Source of the DNA: Cenococcum geophilum 1.58 | Taxonomy: Eukaryota > Ascomycota > Dothideomycetes > Gloniales > Gloniaceae | Reading direction: 5' to 3' | NCBI GenBank assembly: GCA_001692895.1 | Contig: KV748202.1 | Location: 1,736,001 to 1,800,000 of the forward strand | DNA: 64,000 nt | Part shown: piece by piece, positions 47,601-60,536 of the stretch | How the letters are laid out: every line of letters begins with the position of its first letter | Numbering within the stretch: the first letter of the stretch is position 1 | Translations under genes and position numbers: made by a program | The notes under the pieces: generated by a model | Database searches by the model: none | Seen by the model: only the letters and a program-made list of their open reading frames with translations | What the model was told of the DNA's origin: nothing

Positions 47601-49700
47601 AATAGTAATACTCTACTAATACCTTCGTGGCAGGGTCGGTGTGCTTCTTTAGTGCTAAGGCCTTCTTAATATCGGCTATTGTAACAGCGAAGATTATATG
47701 CTCGGGTTTTTTAGCAAGTTGCGCTAGCGGGGTAGCTCTAATTATGCGGATATCCAGGGTGCTAAGCTCGCTTGGATTATCTATAGTTTCTTATATAGCT
47801 TCCTATTTAGCTTTAGGTTTAGTATTAGGTATAGAGTTAGTATTAGGTTTAGGTTTAGGTTCTTTAAGTATACTTTTTATAGTAGAGTACTAGTCCTTCT
47901 GGTACTTTTGTGTAGTAAGCTTAAGCTTTTACTTAGCGTGGGGTAGTGCGGTACTTAGGGTCTGTTTATAGGGTTTAGTAAAATTTTCGGATCCTTAATG
48001 GATATCAGTGGAAGTCTTATATTAATGAAATTTGGTAGAATTCTCAGGCTGGTGGATCTTAGTGGATTTTTTAGATTTTGGTTTTAGGTTTAAGTAGTAA
48101 GTTATAAGGCACTTCTGCTTGCAACGGGAGGTGGTAAATAGAAGCTTAAGGTTGTCCTAATTAATAGTTACCTTATATAGCTTTATCTAGGGTTGTCTAA
48201 GGATCACTAAGTAACCTAGGGTGGTAATAAAAAGCCTAATCAGTTCTTTGTGGTTTAGGTATCGGAATCTTAGAAATACTATATAGGTAATACGGCCTGA
48301 GACGGTGCGTTTGCTATTAAATCCAAATACGTTAATATGCCGGTTAAGGGGGGTTAGGGTAAAACTATTATTTTATATAAAGATCTTGTTAATAAATCCT
48401 ATGCCGCTGGCTCCTATATTAATTAAGACTTAAGCACTAACCTATTAATTGTTCTGCTATAGGCGGCAGTTAACGGTTATACTACAATCCTAAGAGTTAG
48501 AGTTTGTAATATCTAAAGCATTTAATAAGATCTTAAGGCAGAGCTGTTCTAGAGAGCGACTTAGCTTTAGGACCTTCCTTTTAGAGGTAATCGGGACGGA
48601 GTTCTTATAGCGTGTTGGTTGTAGTCTTGTCCTTATAAGTAGTATTTACTATATAACATATTAGAGCCGGATAATAATTAGGGTTGGTAGACGGAGCTTG
48701 GTTAAGGCGATTGGTTGCTTATACTAGTTGTCCTTTTATATAATTAGGACAGTGGTACATTACCTATACTAGTTATTCAAATATTTATTTTAGGTAGGGG
48801 GATAAAGCAGTAACTTAAGATATAAGCGTCACTTCCGCACTTAAAATAAAGGCCGTGTTTAATACGTCGTTTATATTTAGCAGATCCTTTTAGGGCGTAA
48901 GAGAGGGTTCTAGTATTAATATCTATAGCGTCTAGGTCCTTACGGGTCTTAGATATTTAGGGGGCAGAGTATTAAGGTGTATATTTTGGGGTAAGGCGTA
49001 GTATGTCGTTATATAGGCCGTTAATAACATTAGCGTAGGTAGTAAGGGTATCCGGCAGTTTAACTCCTATAAGGGAAGCCTTTAGTTTAGAGTTTAAGGA
49101 TTCTACTAGGCAATTAATTAAGGCGGGTTTGTTCTATTTAGTCTCTTTAGTATAGTGGCGGAACTTAGTAAAGTATAATAGGAAGCTTTTAGAGCCATGT
49201 GTTATCTTATTTAGTTTCCTTTATACTATTATAATTTAGTTAGGGTCGCTATAGGATACTTCTAGTATAGTGACTAGTTCTTCTATAGTGTTTAGCTAAA
49301 ACAGGTATATAGTTTCCGCGGCGTCTCCTGTTAGACGGCTTATGGTATAACGTAGTTAACTATTAGGGGTAGGGTAGCGATTAATATTACCGTTTAGCTT
49401 GTTCTCGAGTTAGTTAAGGAAAAAGTATAGTTCGCTCCTTTTACCTAAATAGGCGGGAGGATTAGGGAGATGTTTGGTTAGCTTCTTTACGGGGGCACTA
49501 ATTGGCGAATTTAGGGTTAAGGAGCTAGTTTTAGACACGTCTTCTCTATCTAGTACTTATAGGTTAATACTAGTAGGAACGGGTGGGGGCAACGGTATAG
49601 CAGACGGTGGGTTACGGCGGATCTCTTTAATTTCTTTTCTTAGGGATCCGATCGTTTCTTAGTATTAAGCCTTTTATTAAGCAAGGGTATTTATAAAGGC
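44690..49700 (-). pseudogene. Gypsy C gag-pol polyprotein, RIP-mutated
   Basis: The capsid region at about 49500-48800 is well preserved: YLGKRSELYFFLN, RLTGDAAETIYLF and KSFLLYFTKFRHYTKET. It is followed by a zinc-knuckle remnant (LYFKCGSDAYISSYY) near 48820. Protease lies around 48480-48180. The RT spans about 47560-46900; it contains YGLFKYLVTPFSLINTL and the catalytic box YINN (47044-47055), so both aspartates are changed. RNase H follows to about 46350. Integrase is at about 46060-45300, with LINFIINLPVSKGYINIIVV near 45730 (first catalytic Asp now Asn). A chromodomain at about 44840-44690 (YIYLTK-KGFTKPL-EPINSI) makes it a chromovirus. The former gag start is not clear. An 88-residue plus-strand ORF at 47627-47893 is antisense chance. 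Confidence 0.85.
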
Positions 49701-49821
49701 CTATTATAGGCCCTTTATTTGTTTGGTAAATATATTACGTAAGTTAGTTACAAATATAAGGGCTTTTAGGTTGTTCTGTATATTAGGCGGGGTGAGGTGG
49801 TATAGGTTTAACGCAATGTAG

Positions 49822-50170
49822 TGTTACGGAGTAAGTATAAGCGACGATAATATATAGCAAAGTAGATATTATTAGGCTATATATATAAACTGTATAATAA
49901 GATCAAGACGTTATATAAGGAAAGAAAGTAGGAAAACGGGAAGAAAGGGCATATATTGTTAACTTAGTTGCTTAATTAATATATATATAAGGCAGAATAG
50001 GGTTTAGGTTATAGTCCTAGTAGAACTTAGCAGAATTTAGTAGAACTTGGCAGAATATAGCAGAATGCCGTAAATTGCCGTTAGATTGCCATTTCGCGGT
50101 TAGTCTTTAATTGCTAAGTTGGTAGAAACAGGTAGACGTGTATAAGGTGTTATAGGGGTGTCCTGTAATA
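49822..50170 (-). repeat. Gypsy C 5' LTR (349 bp, right copy)
   Basis: TGTTACGGAGTAAGT to TGTCCTGTAATA, then ATATT. It is shorter than its partner by exactly 22 bp, two of the 11-bp units. Confidence 0.9.
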
Positions 50171-51582
50171 ATATTCCCCTAGTAAGTCTTCTAGGTTTAT
50201 ATATCTGTCTCCTAGTCTAGTTGCTATTTATATTATAGATTCTCTAATCTTATTAATAGTCCTTATTTATGTCTTAAAGTCTTAGTTCTATAGGATTTTT
50301 AATCCTAAGCTTACTTCTAATTTAGGCTTAGCTCCTACCTTAGTCCAATTAGGCTTGCTTAGTATTCTTATCTTATCTTAAGAGTCTTAAATCTTACTTA
50401 TCTCGTCTTAAGAGTCTTATGCCTGTAGGAAACTCTATCCCAAGCTTATTTATATATCTTTAAACTAAGCTACTACCCTACTCTATTGGTTTTCGTCTAT
50501 TATAGGTCCTTAAGTGTGCCTTATCTTATCTTAAGAATCTTAGTTATCTCTTATCTTGTCTTAAGAATCTTAAGCCTTTAGCCTTTTGCCTTTATTAAGT
50601 GCCGAAGTAGTTTACTATCCTACTTCTCTTACGTCTTATAAAGCAATAGATATCGTATCTAGTAGGGTCTTAATCCCTACTAATGTTCCCTATTTTATAG
50701 TAGAATTATCCTCTACCTCTAGTATAATATCTTTAAGGTCTATATACTCCTAGTAAGCCGCCCTTATTACCTTATCGTTATAAAATATTTCGCCTACATT
50801 GAATTTATCGTCCTTAATGTCTAATCTGCGAACTAGTTCGTTAGTTCCTTTACACTTTATAAATTTTAGCTCCTATAGCTAATAGCTTACGCTATACTTA
50901 GCGTCTTTATAAATTTAGTATATATTATTATAATAAAATGCAAAACTTTTAATTAAATACTCTTTTGTTCCTTGTAGTATACTATTATCCCTCTATATAT
51001 ATATATCTTCTACCGCTAATCTAGTTCCCTTTATTATATAGTAACTCTAACTATCTTTATAATCCCTCGCGAAGTAACCTTATTTCCCGTAATTTATATA
51101 AGCTCCGTCTCTAAACTACTAACTTTACTATAGAGTCCGCCTAAACGTCTTCTGCTACTAAGATCCCTAATTTAGCCTTTACTTCTTAGTCCTATAATTA
51201 CTAGATCCTTAACCTCTAGGTTTTTATAGTTTTTTACTCTATCTCTTATAGGCTTCTTTAGTACCACTTATGTCTATTAGCTCTACGCTATACTATATTT
51301 TCTAATTTAGCTTTAGTTATTGCGTACTCTATATCTTATACAACTATAAAACTCTATTCTAACCTCTCTTAGTCTGTTCCCTTTAGTAGATCTAATTATT
51401 AATCTTAATCACTTAATCTATTAAATCCCTTAGGGTGTCCGCATCTTCTATTAGGATAATTATATCCTAGACTTTAGCCTTAAGTCCTTACTTATACTAT
51501 ACTATAAGCGCCCTATTATTCTACTTTACTTATATTGCTAACGTTTAGAACTATATTATATACTTAATTACTAAGGTTTATT

Positions 51583-52006
51583 TGTAACGGAACCTTATAG
51601 CAAGAACTACAATGGGCTCGTTAATAGGCTAGGTGTGTAGGTAAAGCAAGTTAAAGTTAACAAAGTAATAATAACTGGTGGAGTGGTTGCCCAATAGATT
51701 AACTCTAATTATATTCTGAGAATTACTATAAGGAAGGAACTATCTAGGTAGGGACTGAGGGTCCTTAAATACACAACCGTACTCCTATAAAATCCTTTTT
51801 ATACGTAATATATATGTGTTTTATCTACTCTATTACGGATTATATAGATCCTATAGATTATATAGATCACCTTACGTGACCTTAGCTACCATTCTTTGTC
51901 ACATAGCTCTATCGGCTCTATCCTAGACCGTACCTAAATTAACTAACTAGCTTCCTCCAACTCCTCTCTTAATAGTCGTAATATTGTACTTAAAGCGTCC
52001 GTAACA
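51583..52006 (-). repeat. A3 3' LTR (left copy)
   Basis: 424 bp, TGTAACGGAACCTTATAGC to GCGTCCGTAACA, with canonical TG...CA ends. The purine tract complement CCATCTCCCTCCTC follows. Confidence 0.9.
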
Positions 52007-52750
52007 CCATCTCCCTCCTCTTTATCTTTGTCCTTAAAGATTTAAAACATCTCTAAGTTGTTTACTAGAGGTATAATATCCGTCTAATTAATTTAGTTAA
52101 TATTATTGCTTATTATACCTAAAGCAATTTCTTCTTCTTTAACCGCTCGTCGTGTTTGCACTGTCGCTGCGATACTATCCCTTAGTAAGATTATACCGTC
52201 TCCGTATTCTCGTTGTTTAAAAGAGGGTTGGTTTATATTACGTTGGCGAACCTATCTTCGCAATAACCGTCCTCTTGCTTAGAGTGCACTAGAGCAAATA
52301 TTCGTTTATCCTATAATATTCGCTCCATCTCTAATGCTAAATATACGCGACCTATTACTCTTAATAGTTATCTAGTTCCCTAATTAATTTGTCTTAGGGT
52401 CTTATGTTTAATCTGCTGCTGCGCAGCTAGATAATAAACTGTCTATTGCGCTTACCGAATTGCGTTATTCTTAGGATACTAAACGGGAGGCTGCCGATGC
52501 TCAGCAACGGGCCCTTAAGTCTCATCTTGCGGTGTCCGCTCGGCTAATCCGTCTTAAAAAGGGTTATAAGAAGGTTTATTCTAAGGAGTAGAAACTTATA
52601 GAATAAGGTTTATAGGAACTTGGTAATAAAAGAATGGATTCTTTTCTAATAGAGAAGGAAATAGATCTAAGTAGTTTGGTAACTACTCTTTCTAAGTCCC
52701 CCTTAGGTGACTCGTTCTTTAGCAATACTTCTTTTTTAATACTTCCTAAC
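52007..52750 (-). other. A3 3' tail
   Basis: About 740 bp between chromodomain and purine tract, conserved in all three A copies. Some frames show protein-like stretches, but no single frame stays convincing. It provides the empty sites for B (near 52305) and copia (near 52110). Confidence 0.5.
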
Positions 52751-52756
52751 CTAATC

Positions 52757-55700
52757 TCTTCTAATACTCCTGTACCTTTCCTATAGCATTCTTTAAATTT
52801 TCTAGTAGCTCTTAGGTAGTCTTAGTATAGCCTATTTACTTAACCTTATACTATATTTTATTATTAACGTCCTTATAACTAACGATCTTCGAAACTTGCT
52901 ATTTATTTTCTTCCTATCCTTTATACGTGTCTGCCTCGTAAACTAGTGGTTTAATATTTCTATATACTGGCTCTAGCATTATAATATACTATATAGGGTA
53001 GATCTTTATTTTGGCTGGTAGGTTTAACTTAAATATAACTAGTGAAATTCTTTACGTAATTTTAAAAGGTCCTAGTCTAACGTGGTCTAACTTTTTACTT
53101 AGTTGTTAACTCTTAAAATTTTTATATAGTAGCTACACTTTATTTCCCTCCTTAAGATTTAGTCCCTTAGATCTCTTAGCGTTATAGTACCTTTTTATTC
53201 TTTTTTATACTTTCTTCGCTAACTCTATAAGGTTTATATAAAGATTTATTAACATCTTTATTCTTTTTTTAGCTGTGCTACTTATTTTCTTTACTTATTA
53301 TAGTAACAACGATATTCTTAGCTTATATCCATAATTTGCCTTAAATGGTAATATGCCTATTCCTTCTTAAGGTGTTATATTATATGCAAACTGTATAACT
53401 AGTAATAGTGATACCTAATTATTCTGTGCGTAATTAATATAATGTCTTAGATACTATTCTAGCGTCTAATTTAATCTTTCTGTTTAACCGTCTGTCTGTA
53501 AATAATATACGGTAAAAGTTACTACTTAAATTCCTTACTCCGCTAAGAATACCTCCTAGAATACTGCTATAAATTTTAGATCTCTATCTAATATAATCTT
53601 ACTTAGTGCTCTATATCTTACAAATACTTCTTTAATATAGATTCTAGCGATATCTTCCGCTGAGATTTCTTCTGTATATGCTATAAAGTATCCCCACTTT
53701 ATAAGCTTGTCTACTACTACTAAGATTACGTTATAATCTTATCTAGTAATAGGATCTCTTAACTTTAGCAACTTAATAATAAAGTCCTATAATATAACCT
53801 CCTATAGTCTCTCTGGTATTTTAATAGGTTATAGCCCTTTATATAGCTTATACCTTATTAGTTTATTTCTTTAGTAATCTAAACACTCTTTAGTAACCCT
53901 TCTAGCTATCCTCTAGATCTTATTAATAATATACTCCTCTTAAAGTCTTAACACTAAGCCCGTAGCTCCATTGTGTCCTTAAGTTAGTCCCTTATAGAAG
54001 TCTTCTACGAACTACTCTACTATACTTCTTAGGATGTACTTTACTTCTTAATTTTTGTATATATCCATCTATAGATCCTCTAGTTATACTTTTAGGATTC
54101 TTTATGCCTAAAAGCTTTCTAGTAACTTATAAACCTTATCTAGTTCCTCTTAAGTTGCTATAATTTTTAGATAATTATACCTAATTAATCCATCTGTATC
54201 TTTTCGCAGTAAAGCCCCTAATGGCTTTTTGTCGTTTTATAGTTTAGCTTTACGACTTAAAGCATCTGCTTATATATTATCTGTACCCTTAATATACTAA
54301 ATCTTAAAATAGTATTCTGTAAGCATCTCTGCCTATCTAACCTGTCTTTAGTTAAGTTCCTTTATTATTAGGAATCCTATTAAGTTCTTATAACCCGTCT
54401 TAACTATAAATAGTTTTTCCGTGCCTTGTAAGAATGCTCTCTATTTCTTTAATACTGTAACTATACCTAATAACTCTTTGTTATAGATATTATAGTTTAA
54501 CTCTAGTAGTGTTATTTTCCGACTATAATATGCTACTAGATGCCATCTATTCTAATATTTTTATATAAAGTACGCCCCTAGTATATAGTTTAATGCATCT
54601 GTCTCTATAACCGTCTCTAGTCCTAGTTAATAGATCTTAAGAACTGGCTCTTAGGTAAATAACTCTTTAACCTTCTTAAAGAGTTTTCTTTATTCCTCTC
54701 CCTATGCCTATAGTTCTTCTTTTTTCGTTAATCGCGTAAATAGCTTAATGTCCTTTAACTACTGCGCTATAAACCTTCTATAGTAATTATAAAACCCTAG
54801 GAACGATCTTAACTGCGTAACGTTCTCTAGTTCTTACTAATTCACTATGGCCTCGATCTTCTTTAGATCTATACTAAATTAGCCTAGTTTAATAATAAAT
54901 CTAATAAAATCGGTCTTCCTAGTAAAGAACTTATATTTCTTAATTGCTACTAGCATCTGTTCTTCTTATAGTCTCTTTAAGACCTATTTAACGTATTCTC
55001 GGTGTTCCTTCTTAGTTATTAAGTAGATAATAATATTGTTAAGATATGCTATAATAAATTCATCTAAGTGTTCTCCTAATACATTATTAATACGCTTTTG
55101 GAATGTTGCTGGTGCGTTTATAAGCCCGAATTGCATAACTAATAGTTTATATAGTCCTTTCTTTAACCTAAAGGCTGCTTTCTATTTGTTACCTTCCTTA
55201 ATTCTAATCTAATAGTACGCCTATCTTAGATCTATCTTTGTAAAGATTTACGTATTACCTATCCTGTTTTAGATCTTGCTAATTAAGGGTAAAGGATACC
55301 TATCCTTTCTAGTAATGCTGTTTAACTGTCTATAGTTAATATATAGCCTTAGTTTGCTATTCTTCTTTAGTATAAATAGTACTGGATATCCTACTAATAA
55401 CTGCGATGGTCTAATATATCCCTTTTATAGGTTTTCCTAGATAAACTCTTTTAATGCTCTACCCTTTTCTTTAGTAAGCTTATAGATTGAAAAGAACCTT
55501 AGACTTGTTCCTGGTTCTAATTCTATTTTATAGTCCTATGCTATATACTCTAACAGCTTTTTACTCTCTAGTAACTATAGTTTCTTACTATACTTATAGT
55601 ATTTCTTTGGTACGTAACTTAAGCCTTGCTTAGTCTCTTTGTATATTACTCTAACTTAGTACTATACTAACTTGGCTTATTATCGCATCTTACGGCGTTA

Positions 55701-58700
55701 AGTATTTTTGATATCGACCTAACCTATAATTTAATCGATCCTTAGATTATATTCCTGTAACTAAGGCATCCCTAATACTGCCTTGTTCTATCCTAATAGT
55801 AGGATATTAAAAGATATCTCGATTTGTCTTCCTTTAATAGTTATTTAAATAGGTCCTGTTTTAAGGTTAATGATCCCTCCTCTATAGGCTATTAGATAAG
55901 GTTGCTCCTTCTATCTATAAGGTAGCCCTATTCTCTTAACTGCTGCTAGTAAGATATGGTTTCGCGTTGCTCTATTATCTATTAGCGCTTTAAACTACTA
56001 ATCTTGCCATTTAACTTATAAATTTAGGTGTTGTCCTTAAATTCCTTTAAGGGTCTAAGGCTCTACTACTGGCTCCCTTTGGTCCTATGGGCCTTTACTT
56101 TTCCTAACTATTAGCTACTTAATTCTTATATACTTAGCTCGCTCTTTAGCTAATACCTAGTTCGCTTTTTGTCTTTAATATGCCATAGATACGTATTCTC
56201 TAGGCATTCCCACTACTATTATCCGTCTAAGTATTTTTCTATAAGGAATCTTTCTAGTTAAAGTACTAAACTTCCTTCCTCTTGGACCTCTGCTGGATAC
56301 CATTTATATATATATTTAGTATTCCTATACTATTGCTCGTCTATTATCCAGTATATCCTCATAGGGTATTTCTAATTCTTTTCCTTTGGATTCTTATACA
56401 TTTCGTATATATTATCTACGCACGCGATCTACAATAACGTATAGTGTGCTAGGTGCTTTAGGTTAACTCTTAACTTATCTTTATCTTTAAGTTTAAACCT
56501 TTATTGTGCTAATCTAAATGTTATAACTTTATTCGCGGGTACTAAGATGCGTCTCTCGCTTCTCTAGTCCTCTAATTATTCCTCTAGATCCTTTAACGTT
56601 ATAATTAAGGCTCCTTTAATATGCGTTATAGCCTTTTCTATAATTAGGTGGTCCTAGATAACTCGCTTATCCAACTATATATAGAAATCTTCCTACTTAT
56701 TATTATACCTTTGCCTATACTACTTTTAGTACAGCTGCTAGAGTATATACAGCTTGTCCGTAAGGAAGTATCTTCTTATTACTGCGTCGTAATAGCCCTT
56801 TATATGTCGTTCTTTAAACCTAGTTAGGATCCCTAGATCCTCTTTATCTTCTAGTTTAGTAAGCTACTTAGCTCTTAGTATGCCTGCCCTAGGCCTATTA
56901 GTAATTCTTTATACTAGTACTCTGTCCTTTATACGTCCCAATATGCTAGATCTCTTATCTAGTTTCTGTTCTTGCTATGCGATAATTCTTTACCTGAACT
57001 CTTCTATAGTTTCTTTTAGTTTGCGTCTCGTGCTTAGATCCTTAAAGTTCTCTTACTTCTTAGTTTTAGTATTAATATTTCAATCTTTAGTCCGAACACC
57101 GTGTTCTACTAATAAGTCCTCTAGGTTTATATATTTGTCTCCTAGTCTAATTGCTGTTTGCGCTATAAATTCTCTAATTTGTAAAGAAGCCTCTTGCCTC
57201 TTATTTATGGGTGTCTTTATTTATTCTCCGAATTTCTAACCCCTTTAGATTTTTAATCCTAAGCTTGCTTCTGTTTTAAGCTTTACTTTAGCCTTAGTCT
57301 AACTAGGCTTACTTAGTGTTCTCATCTTGTCTTAAAAGTCTTAAATCTCACTTATCTTGTCTTAAAAGTCTTATACTTTTAGGAAACTTCGTCCTAAGCT
57401 TATTCGTATATTGCTGAACCGAGCCATTACTCTACTCCATCAGTTATTGTCCGTTATAGGTCCTTAAGCTTGCCTTATCTTATCTTAAGAATCTTAGTCG
57501 TCTTTTATCTCGTCTTAAGAATCTTAAGCCTTTGGCCTTTTACCTTTATTGAGTGCTAAAGTGGTTTACTGCCCTACTTCTTTTGCGTCTCGCAAAGTGA
57601 TAGATATCGTATCTAGTAGGGTCTTAATCCCTACTAATGTTCCCTGTTCTGTGGTGAAATTATCCTCTACCTCTAGTATAACATCTCTAAGGTCTATATG
57701 CTTCTAGTAAGCCGCTTTTATTACCTTATTGTTATGGAATATTTTGCCTACGTTAAAGTTATTGTCCTTAATGTCCGATCTGCGAACTGGTTTGTTGGTT
57801 CCTTTGCATCCTGTAGGTGCTGGCTCCTATAGCTAATAGCTTGCGCTATACTTAGCGTCCTTATAAATTTGGTATGCGTTGTTGTAACAAAACGCAAAAC
57901 TTTAGATTAAACACTCTTTTGTTCCTTATAGCACATTATTATCCCTCTATACGTGTATATCGTCTACTAGTCTCGTACCTTTTACTACATGGTAACTCTA
58001 CCTACTCCTATAGTCTCTAATATAATGACCCTGTTTTCCGCAATTTATGCAAGCTCCCTTTTTAAACTATTTTTCTTGCTATAGAGTCCGCCTAAACGTC
58101 TTCTGCTGTTGAGATCCCTAATTCGGCCTCTGCTCCTTAAACCTTTAATTACTTGATTCTTGTCCTTTAGGTTTTTATGGTTTTTTACTCCATCTCTTAT
58201 AGGCTTCTCTGGTACTACTTAGGTTTATTAGCTCTGCGCCATACTATAGTTTTTAACTTGGCTTTTATTATTACGTGCTCTGTGCCTTATACGACTATAA
58301 AACTCTATCCTGGCCTTTTTTAGCCTGTTCCCTTTAGTAGATCTAATTATTAATCTTAATCGCCTGATCTATTAGTTCCCTTAGGGTGTCTATATCTTCT
58401 ATTAGGATAATCGCGTCCTAGACTTTAGCCTTAAGTCCTTATTTATACTATGCTATAAGCGCCTTATTATTCCACTTTACTTATATTGCTAACGTCTAGA
58501 ACTGCGTTGTATACTTAATTGCTAAGGTTTATTACGTAATATCTTGGAGTTTTCTTTCTGCTATGGTTACTGCCTTTAGGTCTCCGAATATTTGCGTAAG
58601 TTGTTTTATAAATCTATTCTAGCTTAAGAATATAAACCGTACCTCTTAGTTGGTGGTTGTTATGCCATTTACTTATATCTCTGTAAGGTAAGGCTTAAAC

Positions 58701-59056
58701 TATTTAAGTGCTCTTCCTGTTAAGAATAGTCCTGTATAGGCTATTTGATCTATAGGTGTTGCTAGCTTTGCTCCTTTCTGTGCTACCTTAAAGTGCATTT
58801 ATATAAGGAATTCTTTAAGCTTTAATCTCTCTCCTAAGTATCTTTTAATTAATAGTAACTTAACCTTTGCTGCGCCTATCCCGTTAATCCTATTTTCTAA
58901 CGTTGCATTATTTTCTATTAACTGGTTAATTATCTCTTATAGTTGTCCGACTGTTACTGGTTACTATAAGTTAGTGTCTGCCATACTAGTGTCGTTACCT
59001 AATCTTAAAGTAGTTGCCGCCGTTAATGGCGTCGTAGTTAGTGCTTTTAGTGGCAT
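52757..59056 (-). pseudogene. A3 gag-pol polyprotein, RIP-mutated
   Basis: Start ATG at 59056 (MPLKALTTTPLTAATTLRLG). Gag runs to a zinc knuckle at about 58050-58016, read CINCGKQGHYIRDY. About 2 kb of coding-like sequence, rich in charged residues, then separates it from the protease (LIDNRA near 55980). The RT is around 55460-54850, with catalytic box YLNN near 55045. RNase H lies around 54620-54200, integrase around 54050-53200 and the chromodomain near 52930-52780. The order and spacing match A1. The 119-residue plus-strand ORF at 56880-57239 is antisense to the gag-protease linker and has antisense sisters at the same place in A1 and A2. Stops are fewer than in A2 but still many. Confidence 0.85.
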
Positions 59057-59101
59057 ATTATTCAACTTTTTGTACTTATTACTGTAACTAGGTAGTGATT
59101 A

Positions 59102-59525
59102 TATAATAGAACCTTATAGTAAGAACTACAATGGGCTTATTAATGGGCTAGGTATATAGGTAAAGTAAGTTAAAGTTAATAAAGTAATAATAACTGGTGG
59201 AGTGGTTGCCTAACAGATTAACTTTAATTATATTCTAAGAATCACTATAAGGAAGGAACTATCTAGGTAGGGACTAAGGGTCCTTAAATACACAACCGTA
59301 CTCCTATAAAATCCTTCTTATACGTAATATACGTGTGCTCTGTCTGCTCTGTTACGGATTATATAGATTCTATAGATTATATAGATCACCTTACGTGACC
59401 TTGGCTACCATTCCTTGTCATATAGCTCTATCGGCTCCATTTTGGACCGTGCCTAAATTAACTAACTAGCTTCCTCCGACTTCTCTCTTAGTAGTTGTAA
59501 CATTGTACTTAAAGCGTCCGTAATA
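59102..59525 (-). repeat. A3 5' LTR (right copy)
   Basis: 424 bp, TATAATAGAACCTTATAGT to GCGTCCGTAATA. Some sites that are CG or CA in the left copy are TA here. Confidence 0.9.
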
Positions 59526-60096
59526 TTGTTACGTAATGTTTTAGAGTTTTCTTTCCGCTATAGTTACTGCCTCTAGGTCTCTAAACATTTATATAAGTCG
59601 CTCTATAAACCCTTCCTAGCTTAAGAACATAAACTATACCTCCTAATTAGTAGTCGTTATTCCGTTTGTTTAGATCTCTATAAGGTAAAGCTTAAACTAT
59701 TTAAGTGCTCTTCCTAATAGGAATAGTCCTATATAGGCTATTCGATCTATAGGTGTTAGTAGCTTTACCCCTTCCTATATAACTTTAAAGTGCATTTACG
59801 TAAGAAATCCTTTAAGCTTTAACCTTTCTCCTAAGAATCTCTCAATATATGGTAACTTAACCTTCGCTGCTCTAATCCCATTAACCCTTTCTTTTAACAC
59901 TGCATTATTAGCTGTTAACTAGTTAATTACCTCTTATAGTTATCCGACCGTTATAGGTTACTATAAGTTAGTATCTGCCATACTAGTGTCATCTAACCTT
60001 AAAGTAGTTGCGCGCCGTTAATAGCGTCGTAGTGGCTGCTTTTGGTGGCATATTGTTTAACTTTCTACATTTAATACTGTAATTAGGTAGTGATTA

Positions 60097-60517
60097 TATA
60101 ACGGAACCTTATAGCAAGAACTACAATGGGCTCGTTAATAGGCTAGGTATATAGGTAATATAAATTAAAGTCAACAACGTAATAACTAGTAGAGTGGTTG
60201 CCTAATAGATTAACTCTAATTATATTTTAAGAATTACTATAAGGAAGAAACTATCTAGGTAGGGACTAAGGGTCCTTAAATATACAACCGTACTTTTATA
60301 AAATCCTTCTTATATGTAATATACGTACGCTCTACCTAATCTGTTATAGATTATATAGATCCTATAGATTATATAGATCACACTACGTGACCTTAGTTAC
60401 CATTCCTCGTTATATAGCTCTATCGGTTCCATCCTAGACCGTGCCTAAATCAACTAACTAGCTTCTTCCAACTCTTCCCTAAGTAGTCGTAACATTGTAC
60501 TTAAAGCGTCCGTAATA
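60097..60517 (-). repeat. A2 5' LTR (right copy)
   Basis: 421 bp, TATAACGGAACCTTATAGC to GCGTCCGTAATA, followed by TAAGG. Confidence 0.9.
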
Positions 60518-60536
60518 TAAGGTCTGTAATATAAAT

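Larger units (their letters stand above)
44263..50170 (-). mobile_element. Ty3/gypsy chromovirus C, nested in A2 gag
   Basis: A 5908-bp element in minus orientation. Target duplication ATATT (44258-44262 and 50171-50175). LTRs of 371 and 349 bp. The purine tract (AAAAGGGGGGTAC on the minus strand) lies by the left LTR. The undisturbed target CACTATATTCCCC is readable in A1 near 12230 (minus strand). Contains gag with a zinc knuckle, protease, RT, integrase and a chromodomain. Confidence 0.9.
51583..59525 (-). mobile_element. Ty3/gypsy chromovirus family A, copy 3 (A3), inserted in A2
   Basis: A 7943-bp uninterrupted copy in minus orientation with 424-bp LTRs. It sits inside the gag of A2, the same family in the same orientation. 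The target duplication is TTATT on the left (51578-51582) and TTGTT on the right (59526-59530), one transition apart. The flanks rejoin to the A gag sequence GGTTTATTACGTAAT seen at 58530. It is the best reference for the family because nothing is nested in it and it keeps more CpG and TpG. Confidence 0.9.
39840..60096 (-). pseudogene. A2 gag-pol polyprotein, in three pieces
   Basis: The minus-strand reading order is gag N-terminus 60096-59531, gag middle 51582-50176, then the rest 44262-39840. Between them lie A3 and gypsy C. Protease is near 43130. The RT lies around 42600-41990, with its catalytic box YLND near 42175, so the first Asp is lost. RNase H is around 41750-41380, integrase around 41200-40300, and the chromodomain ends near 39900. 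A 74-residue open stretch (39898-39674) just after the chromodomain reads RLGSINKKGLLKNKLPKGDL and may be the C-terminal tail of the polyprotein. The former gag start now reads like the ATG of A3 at about 60050. RIP stops are dense. Confidence 0.8.
38719..60517 (-). mobile_element. Ty3/gypsy chromovirus family A, copy 2 (A2), with two nested elements
   Basis: Minus orientation, 421-bp LTRs, target duplication TAAGG (38714-38718 and 60518-60522). With gypsy C and A3 removed it is about 7.94 kb, the same as A3. Its gag is cut twice: by A3 (51583-59525) in the N-terminal part and by C (44263-50170) further along. Confidence 0.9.
38309..60531 (-). repeat. Solo LTR of an A-related family, split by A2
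   Basis: Segments 38309-38718 and 60523-60531 together form a 419-bp LTR, homologous along its length to the A LTR but clearly more divergent. It starts TGTAATAAAGCCTTGTAGG (TGTAACGGAACCTTATAGC in A3) and ends CTGTAATA. It is flanked by TAAAT at 38304-38308 and 60532-60536. No internal region of its own is attached, so it is a recombinational solo LTR. A2 inserted 9 bp from its end, duplicating TAAGG. Confidence 0.8.
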
